Shown here: positions 16,064 to 20,627 of the stretch, piece after piece | Position numbering within the stretch: the first letter of the stretch is position 1 | Layout: the number at the start of each line of letters is the position of its first letter | DNA from: Patescibacteria group bacterium | GTDB taxonomy: Bacteria > Patescibacteria > UBA1384 > JAMDBS01 | DNA: 20,627 bases | NCBI GenBank assembly: GCA_023487325.1 | Contig: JAMDBS010000041.1 | Location: 1 to 20,627, forward strand | Direction of reading: 5' to 3' | Position numbers and translations under genes: made by a program | Notes under the pieces: model-generated | Seen by the model: the letters and a program-made list of their open reading frames with translations, nothing else | Databases searched by the model: none | What the model was told of the DNA's origin: nothing

Positions 16064-16429
16064 ATGAAAAAAGTTCTCTTTGTTGATGACGATCCTTCGC
16101 TGTCGGAACTTTATAAAGAATTTTTAACGCTTTCCGGATTTCAAACTGTGGCTATGCGAGATTCTGAAGGAGTTTTAAAAAAAGCCGAAGAGTTTATACC
16201 TGATGTTATTGTTCAGGATATTTTAATGCCTAAAAAAGATGGTCTCAAAGTGCTAAAAGAGCTAAAAAATAATGATAAAACAAAAAACATTCCGGTTATT
16301 ATGTTTTCGGCGATGGCTGGCCGCGATTATAAGAAAAAATCCTATTCTTTAGGCGCCAAGGATTTTGTCTTAAAATCCGACATTACCCCCAAAGGCTTGG
16401 TGGAGAAAATTAAAACGATTGTTAGATAG
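16064..16429 (+). CDS. Single-domain response regulator (receiver only)
   Basis: The 121-residue receiver has D8-D9-D10, the phosphoacceptor D52 in VIVQDILMPKKDG, S82 in the switch position (MFSAM) and K104 in FVLKSDITP. It has no output domain. AAAGGAGG with good spacing supports the ATG, and the gene lies 22 bases after the adhesin, probably in its operon. It shares its plan with the receiver at 5371-5745 (GAK-x-F near the C-terminus and a Thr/Pro loop before the last helix) but is clearly diverged. The histidine kinase at 18331-20496 is a possible phosphodonor. Confidence 0.93.
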   Translation: MKKVLFVDDDPSLSELYKEFLTLSGFQTVAMRDSEGVLKKAEEFIPDVIVQDILMPKKDGLKVLKELKNNDKTKNIPVIMFSAMAGRDYKKKSYSLGAKDFVLKSDITPKGLVEKIKTIVR

Positions 16430-16526
16430 TTTCTTTGACGTCAATAATCTCGGTTAGCTGGTTGAATGCAAATATAAGTAAAAAAATGTATACTTAAAAT
16501 AAATATACTATCATATAAAGGAAAAA

Positions 16527-16790
16527 ATGAATTGGCTGGAAATAAGTAGATTTTTTACTGTTATTGCAAGTTTGGCTATTACATTTGGAGTATATGTTCA
16601 ATCCTATAAAATCTGGAAAACAAAAAGCGCCGGAGATTTTACCTTTATTTTAATAATAGCGCTTGTATTTAATGAAGTTGCTTGGTTAAACTATGGAATT
16701 GCGCTTCGGGAATGGCCAATAATTTTAATTAGTTCTCTGAATATCCCCGGGATAGTGGCCACAGCTATCGGATACATAAAGTATAAATAG
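16527..16790 (+). CDS. SemiSWEET-like three-helix transporter (PQ-loop family)
   Basis: The 87-residue protein has three TM helices and the SWEET/PQ-loop pattern: VQSYKIWKTKSAGDFT after the first helix, then FNEVAWLNYGI in the second. SemiSWEETs dimerise to move sugars down their gradient. The usual PQ at the end of helix 1 is VQ here, so the substrate is uncertain. AAAGG lies five bases before the ATG. Upstream 97 bases are AT-rich with TATACT elements (16489-16494, 16504-16509) but no properly spaced -35. Its stop codon is part of the ribosome binding site of the next gene, so the two are coupled. Confidence 0.8.
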   Translation: MNWLEISRFFTVIASLAITFGVYVQSYKIWKTKSAGDFTFILIIALVFNEVAWLNYGIALREWPIILISSLNIPGIVATAIGYIKYK

Positions 16791-16800
16791 GAGGAAAATT

Positions 16801-18303
16801 ATGGGACTGATACAATTTATGTTAAAAAATGACACCATTGCCCGAATGATGAATAATATGCCGGAAAAATTGGTAGAAAAACTCGCTTTTAAAAAAGCAC
16901 TCCAAACTTTTAAAGTGTCAGCAAGCAAAGTCCCTGCCTATAAGGAGTTCCTGCGCGCGAATAACATAAATCCGAACGAAATAAAAACACCAAATGATTT
17001 TCAAAAATTACCTATTATGGATAAAGAAAATTATGTCACTCCAAATTCTTTACACCAATTGGTGTTGGGAAAAGTTGAGAATTTTTTTACATTTGGTAGT
17101 AGCTCTGGTTCAACGGGGAGGCCGCTTTTTTGGCCAAGTTTAAGGGAATACGATCAGGTTCTTCCGGCAATTATCTCACGCTATTACATTGACCAATGGG
17201 CTATTGATAAAATCCCTACGTTATTTTTAATCTGTTTTCCTATGGGAGCCTGGGTGGGCAGCTTGAAATCTGCGGCAATTTCTTTGGAAATTGCCCGTGA
17301 CAGAAAATACCCCTTTACTGTAATTGTGCCTGGCGCTAATCTTAATGATACGAAGCGTCTAATTCAAGAGTTTAGTCCATATTATCAACAAATTGTAATT
17401 CTTTCATTCCCACTATTTTTCCGTAATTTAATCGATGATAAAGACATCAACTGGAAGACGTTAAACATAAAATATTTTGGCAGCGGAGAATTTATTTCTG
17501 AGGAATGGCGCGAATATGTACGAGCCAAATTAGGCGAAGCCACCAGCGAATTAAATGGCATAGTTTCGCTTTATTCTGCGGGAGAATTGGGTGGCGGGCT
17601 TATTGGCTTTGAAACAATTTTCACCAATCTCTTAAGAAAACTAGGAAAAGAAGATAAAAAACTTGCTAAAGACCTTTTTGGTGATACAAAAATACCAATT
17701 ATTGTTCAATATACGCCAATGAGTTACTATCTAGAATTGGTAAATAAAAAAATTGTTATTACTACCCAAGGCGCAGTGCCCTTCGTGCGTTATTGTATTA
17801 AAGATAATGGTAGAATACTAAAATTTAGCGAAGTAACTAAAATTCTTCAAAAACATAAATATGATTATAAAGAAGTCCTTAAGGGCTATCGGTGGGATTG
17901 GAAACAAATATCTTCTTTGCCACTTTTAATGATTTATGGTCGGGCTGATGACACGGTAATCTTTAATGGTGTTAATATTTATCATCCTAGTTTGGAACCA
18001 ATTTTATATCATAAATTAGCTGATAACATACATGACTATAAGCTTGGTATTGAATTCGATAGAGAACAAAAAGAGAAACTGGTAGTTAACTTCGAATTGA
18101 AAAAAAATATCGAGATTAGTAATAAAGCAATAACAGAATTGGAAAGCAAGCTGGGGCATTTAGTCGTGGAGCAATTGCAAAAGACTAATTTGGATTTTGC
18201 CGATGAATATAATATTAACTCTAAAGATACCCATCCGAAAATAGTTATATATTCCTTTGGATCAGGTCCATTTTCTGAAAAAAAATTAAAGAAGAGAATA
18301 TAA
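16801..18303 (+). CDS. PaaK/coenzyme F390 synthetase-like adenylate-forming enzyme
   Basis: The 500-residue protein has the features of phenylacetate-CoA ligase-type adenylating enzymes. These are an N-terminal VPAYKEFLRANNINP segment, the phosphate-binding loop TFGSSSGSTGRP (97-108), a YSAGELGG motif near 258-265 and the hinge region YGRADDTVIFNGVNIYHPSLE (379-399). The C-terminal domain is short and ends in basic KKLKKRI; the catalytic lysine could be in the last 20 residues. The family activates a carboxylate with ATP, sometimes passing it to CoA or another acceptor. The true substrate is unknown, and no phenylacetate pathway genes accompany it. AGGAGG overlaps the stop of the SemiSWEET-like gene, showing coupling. 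A kinase gene follows after 27 bases. Confidence 0.85.
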   Translation: MGLIQFMLKNDTIARMMNNMPEKLVEKLAFKKALQTFKVSASKVPAYKEFLRANNINPNEIKTPNDFQKLPIMDKENYVTPNSLHQLVLGKVENFFTFGSSSGSTGRPLFWPSLREYDQVLPAIISRYYIDQWAIDKIPTLFLICFPMGAWVGSLKSAAISLEIARDRKYPFTVIVPGANLNDTKRLIQEFSPYYQQIVILSFPLFFRNLIDDKDINWKTLNIKYFGSGEFISEEWREYVRAKLGEATSELNGIVSLYSAGELGGGLIGFETIFTNLLRKLGKEDKKLAKDLFGDTKIPIIVQYTPMSYYLELVNKKIVITTQGAVPFVRYCIKDNGRILKFSEVTKILQKHKYDYKEVLKGYRWDWKQISSLPLLMIYGRADDTVIFNGVNIYHPSLEPILYHKLADNIHDYKLGIEFDREQKEKLVVNFELKKNIEISNKAITELESKLGHLVVEQLQKTNLDFADEYNINSKDTHPKIVIYSFGSGPFSEKKLKKRI

Positions 18304-18330
18304 AATTACTTTTTTAAGACAGGATTAGTT

Positions 18331-18672
18331 ATGAGCACAACCCATATTCTAATTTTATCTTGTTCTGCAATTTTGCTTTTAGTCTTAGGTATTGTTGTTT
18401 ATCTAAAAAATAAAACAAACGCAATCAACCGCGTTTTTGCACTTTTGGTATTATTTGTGCTTTTCTGGATGACCTCGAATTTTTTTGCTGATTTTGCTAG
18501 GCAAATAGATTCGGTATTATTATGGAACCAACTTGCATTGATAGGTGGGATGTCATGGGGAACGGCCCTATTGTATTTTTTTCTGGTATTTCCTACTCAG
18601 ACGAAATCAAAAATACTTTATTTTTTGTTTTTAGTTTATTTGTTAGTTGCACTTGGGCTGGTTTTTTTTTAA
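18331..18672 (+). pseudogene. 5' part of a membrane histidine kinase, ended by an in-frame TAA
   Basis: This frame encodes 113 residues with about four hydrophobic helices, matching the start of a 7TM-type histidine kinase sensor region (INRVFALLVLFVLFWMTSNFF, then LLYFFLVFPTQTKSK). It stops at TAA 18670-18672, yet the same frame continues as FLSGLVISNIEIF into the kinase at 18685. An uninterrupted gene would run 18331-20496. AGGA lies seven bases before the ATG, so this is the genuine start. Either the gene is broken, the stop is read through, or the base is a sequencing error. Shifting the nearby run of nine T by one base only leads to other stops, so a simple homopolymer miscount does not repair it. 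Confidence 0.75.
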
Positions 18673-18684
18673 TTTTTAAGCGGC

Positions 18685-20496
18685 TTGGTAATTAGTAATA
18701 TCGAAATATTTTCTTGGGGATCTAATATTATTGGCGGCCCGCTTTATTTATTTTACAATATTTGGACAGTAATAGGATTCTTGTTTGCTGTGTTTCTGAT
18801 TATTTTAAGAGTAAAATCAGCTAAAAGTAACGAACGAGCACAAATATTTTATTTTATTTCTGGCGCCGCTATTTTTACCTTTACAGGGATAATATTGGGA
18901 GTAATTTATCCTGCAATTACTGGAAGCTATAGTTACGCAAAATTTGCATCATATGGCATAATTTTTCTTTTTGTTTTTACTGCTTATGCTATAGTCACGC
19001 ATCATCTCTTTGATATCCGTATCATTATTAAGCGTACTTTGGTTTACTCAGGACTTTTACTGTTTATTTTGGGAATCTATGGATCGATCGTGTTTATTAT
19101 TGCCCAGCTTTTTGGCCAAGAGACTTTTGGTAAGGGATTATTTTCTAACATCGCTGCCGCCATATTTATCGCAGTGGGCTTTGGGCCAGTAAAGGCTTGG
19201 CTTTCCGAGATAACCGACAAATGGCTTTTTAAGGGCGAATATAACCCCGAAGAAGTTATAAAACACGTTGCTTCGCATCTTTCCAGCGTTGTCGATTTAG
19301 ATGAAGCACTGACTACTATGATGCACGAGACGGCTCGTGCGCTGAGGGTCAAGTTGGCAGCAACTTTTGTATTGCGGAAAATTGAAGACAAAATCGAGCT
19401 TAAACGAACTAAATCGATTGGTTATTCACCAAACAGCCATATCTTAGAAATGACGCCCGATGATCCTTTGATTGAATTTTTTACTTTGCAAATGATACAA
19501 AAAAATGACGGCCATATTGTTGTTATTGATGATTTAAAAAAAGCGCTATCAGGCAAATATAGCCATAACAAGCAATTACTAGAACAAGTCATTAACAGAT
19601 TAAATGAATTAAAATCATTTTGTGCTATACCTTTAAGAATTAAAAATGAACTGATTGGTATTTTTGTTTTAGGAGAAAAATTATCCGGCGATGATTTCAA
19701 CGAAACCGACCTTCGTTTTTTAGAAACCGTCAGCCACCAGACCGTTAGCGCTATAGAAAAAGCCAGGTTTTATGAGGAAGATCGTTTAAAAACCGAATTT
19801 GTCAATATTGCTTCTCATGAGCTACTGACGCCAATTTCTGCAATTAAGGGATACTTATCAATGATTTTGGAAGAGGGGATGGGAAAGGTGGACAAGCAGG
19901 CGCGCGGATATTTAGAAAAAGTCTATCATTCTTCACTGCATTTAAGTGAACTTGTCCAAGATTTGTTAAACGTCAGCCGCATTGAGCAAAATCGCATTAA
20001 AATCGAGCCAAAAGAAATGAATATTATCGAAATGATAAAGCAAGTAATACAAGAGCTAATGCCCAAAGTCAAAGAAAAGAAATTATCTTTAAATTTTAAT
20101 CGAATTTCCAGCAAGATTTTAAAGAATAAACAAAATGTCTTTGCTGATCCGGAGAGAGTGCATCAGATTTTGGTGAATTTGCTTGGCAATTCTATTAAAT
20201 ATAGTGAAAAAGGTGTAGTGGAAGTTAAATTGGGAACTTGCACTAACAAAAATAATAAACAGATATTGGTAGAAGTAATAGATTCCGGCATTGGTATTCC
20301 TAAAAATGATTTAAAAAAATTATTTAATAAATTTTTCCGAGCCTCAAATGCGACAGCCAGCTCGGCAGAAGGCAGTGGTTTGGGTCTTTATATCACCAAA
20401 TCTTTTGTAGAATTAATGGGCGGTTCAATTTGGGTTAATTCCAAAGAAGGCAAAGGCAGTATTTTCAGTTTTTCTCTGCCATTAAAGCCTGTCTAA
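18685..20496 (+). CDS. Histidine kinase, 3' part: remaining TM helices, GAF, HisKA and HATPase domains
   Basis: The 603-residue frame begins at TTG 18685 with no ribosome binding site, so independent initiation is doubtful. It continues the kinase interrupted at 18670. Residues 17-165 hold about five TM helices, and HHLFDIRIIIKRTLVYS (106-122) is the usual exit segment of 7TM kinases. A GAF-like domain covers about 190-360. The dimerisation/phosphoacceptor domain has H378 in ASHELLTPISAIKGYL; the usual Arg of HELRTP is Leu. The ATPase domain has the N-box NLLGNSIKYS (498-507), DSGIGIP (533-539), the F-box KFFRA and GSGLGLYI (563-570). The catalytic half is intact. It could phosphorylate the receivers at 5371 and 16064. 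The last codons and stop lie in the dispersed repeat at 20486-20509. Confidence 0.85.
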   Translation: MVISNIEIFSWGSNIIGGPLYLFYNIWTVIGFLFAVFLIILRVKSAKSNERAQIFYFISGAAIFTFTGIILGVIYPAITGSYSYAKFASYGIIFLFVFTAYAIVTHHLFDIRIIIKRTLVYSGLLLFILGIYGSIVFIIAQLFGQETFGKGLFSNIAAAIFIAVGFGPVKAWLSEITDKWLFKGEYNPEEVIKHVASHLSSVVDLDEALTTMMHETARALRVKLAATFVLRKIEDKIELKRTKSIGYSPNSHILEMTPDDPLIEFFTLQMIQKNDGHIVVIDDLKKALSGKYSHNKQLLEQVINRLNELKSFCAIPLRIKNELIGIFVLGEKLSGDDFNETDLRFLETVSHQTVSAIEKARFYEEDRLKTEFVNIASHELLTPISAIKGYLSMILEEGMGKVDKQARGYLEKVYHSSLHLSELVQDLLNVSRIEQNRIKIEPKEMNIIEMIKQVIQELMPKVKEKKLSLNFNRISSKILKNKQNVFADPERVHQILVNLLGNSIKYSEKGVVEVKLGTCTNKNNKQILVEVIDSGIGIPKNDLKKLFNKFFRASNATASSAEGSGLGLYITKSFVELMGGSIWVNSKEGKGSIFSFSLPLKPV

Positions 20497-20509
20497 TAAC
20501 TATCTCTGG
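20486..20509 (-). repeat. Partial inverted copy of the leader hairpin repeat
   Basis: AGCCTGTCTAATAACTATCT begins this copy, which matches the reverse complement of the 3' arm of the 962-1020 hairpin, with 19 consecutive identical bases. It supplies the final codons and TAA of the histidine kinase gene. Confidence 0.8.
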
Positions 20510-20556
20510 TAACTATAATTAGGCTAATTTTGGCTGCAGAGTATTCATTGTTCGTC

Positions 20557-20582
20557 AAGATAGCTCAAGCTATCTTTTCTTA
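20557..20582 (+). terminator. Hairpin, probable terminator after the kinase gene
   Basis: AAGATAGCT and AGCTATCTT form a perfect 9-bp inverted repeat around CA, which in practice gives an 8-bp stem with a TCAA loop. TTTTCTTACG follows. The T-run is broken, so the terminator is moderate. It lies 60 bases after the kinase stop. Confidence 0.5.
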
Positions 20583-20605
20583 CGCTTTATACTTTTCGCC
20601 TAAAA

Positions 20606-20627
20606 TTATCTCTAATTTGTTCCAAGA
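20606..20627 (-). repeat. Second partial copy of the leader repeat, cut by the window end
   Basis: Bases 20606-20627 match the reverse complement of 982-1003 at 19 of 22 positions; the three differences are transitions. It covers the loop region and probably continues beyond the window into the other arm. Confidence 0.6.

Noticed and set aside
18662..18670. Homopolymer frameshift as the cause of the kinase interruption
   Set aside because: The downstream kinase is in the same frame as the upstream part; adding or removing one T gives a stop within a few codons in either case.
1..20627. Alternative genetic code (UGA as Gly)
   Set aside because: The CcdA-like gene ends in TGA at a family-typical length, and no in-frame TGA occurs in the long genes.
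1..20627. CRISPR arrays, insertion sequences, prophage or toxin-antitoxin modules
   Set aside because: No regularly spaced direct repeats, transposase or integrase motifs, or toxin-antitoxin pairs could be found. The phage-fibre-like motifs belong to the anchored adhesin, with no other phage genes.

Overview
The window looks like part of an AT-rich genome from the candidate phyla radiation (Patescibacteria, probably a Parcubacteria-like lineage). I infer this from the content: a conserved hypothetical family I associate with that group, very large secreted beta-strand-repeat proteins with a single membrane anchor, WxL-like surface proteins ending in an aromatic-rich C-terminal strand, and stand-alone receivers. 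No outer-membrane or LPXTG-sortase features are visible. TGA terminates the CcdA-like gene, so the UGA-to-Gly code of Gracilibacteria/Absconditabacteria does not apply. Almost everything is on the + strand.

Layout. 1-204: upstream DNA with a canonical promoter. 205-795: conserved hypothetical gene with its own promoter and terminator. 891-5387: promoter, structured leader and a 1449-residue anchored surface protein with two beta-propeller-like regions and several Ig-like/FnIII-like domains, whose 3' end overlaps a single-domain receiver (5371-5745). 5750-5922: a strong GC-rich hairpin and a tRNA-Glu(CTC). 5974-8148: an anchored extracytoplasmic protein, a CcdA-like thiol/disulfide membrane protein and a [4Fe-4S] ferredoxin. 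8161-11759: two secreted proteins with related WxL-like C-terminal regions, followed by a WxL-interacting-protein-like gene (DUF916/DUF3324-like plus TM) and a short paralogue of its second domain. 11761-16429: a 1426-residue anchored adhesin-like protein (LamG-like domain and YadA-head-like repeats), again followed by a single-domain receiver. 16527-18303: a SemiSWEET-like protein and a PaaK-like adenylate-forming enzyme. 18331-20496: a membrane GAF histidine kinase interrupted by one in-frame TAA. 20497-20627: a small hairpin and partial copies of the repeat that also forms the leader hairpin at 962-1020.

Working together (inference): most genes build or control the cell surface. Two very large anchored proteins each carry a receiver at the 3' end, and a membrane histidine kinase lies nearby. 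A WxL-like locus supplies secreted subunits and their membrane partners, while the CcdA-like protein could supply reducing equivalents to cysteine-containing exported proteins. The most notable observations are the duplicated giant-surface-protein/receiver pairing, the diverged WxL-like locus with a conserved C-terminal cysteine, the dispersed hairpin repeat, the nonsense codon in the kinase, and a tRNA with an unusual T-loop.
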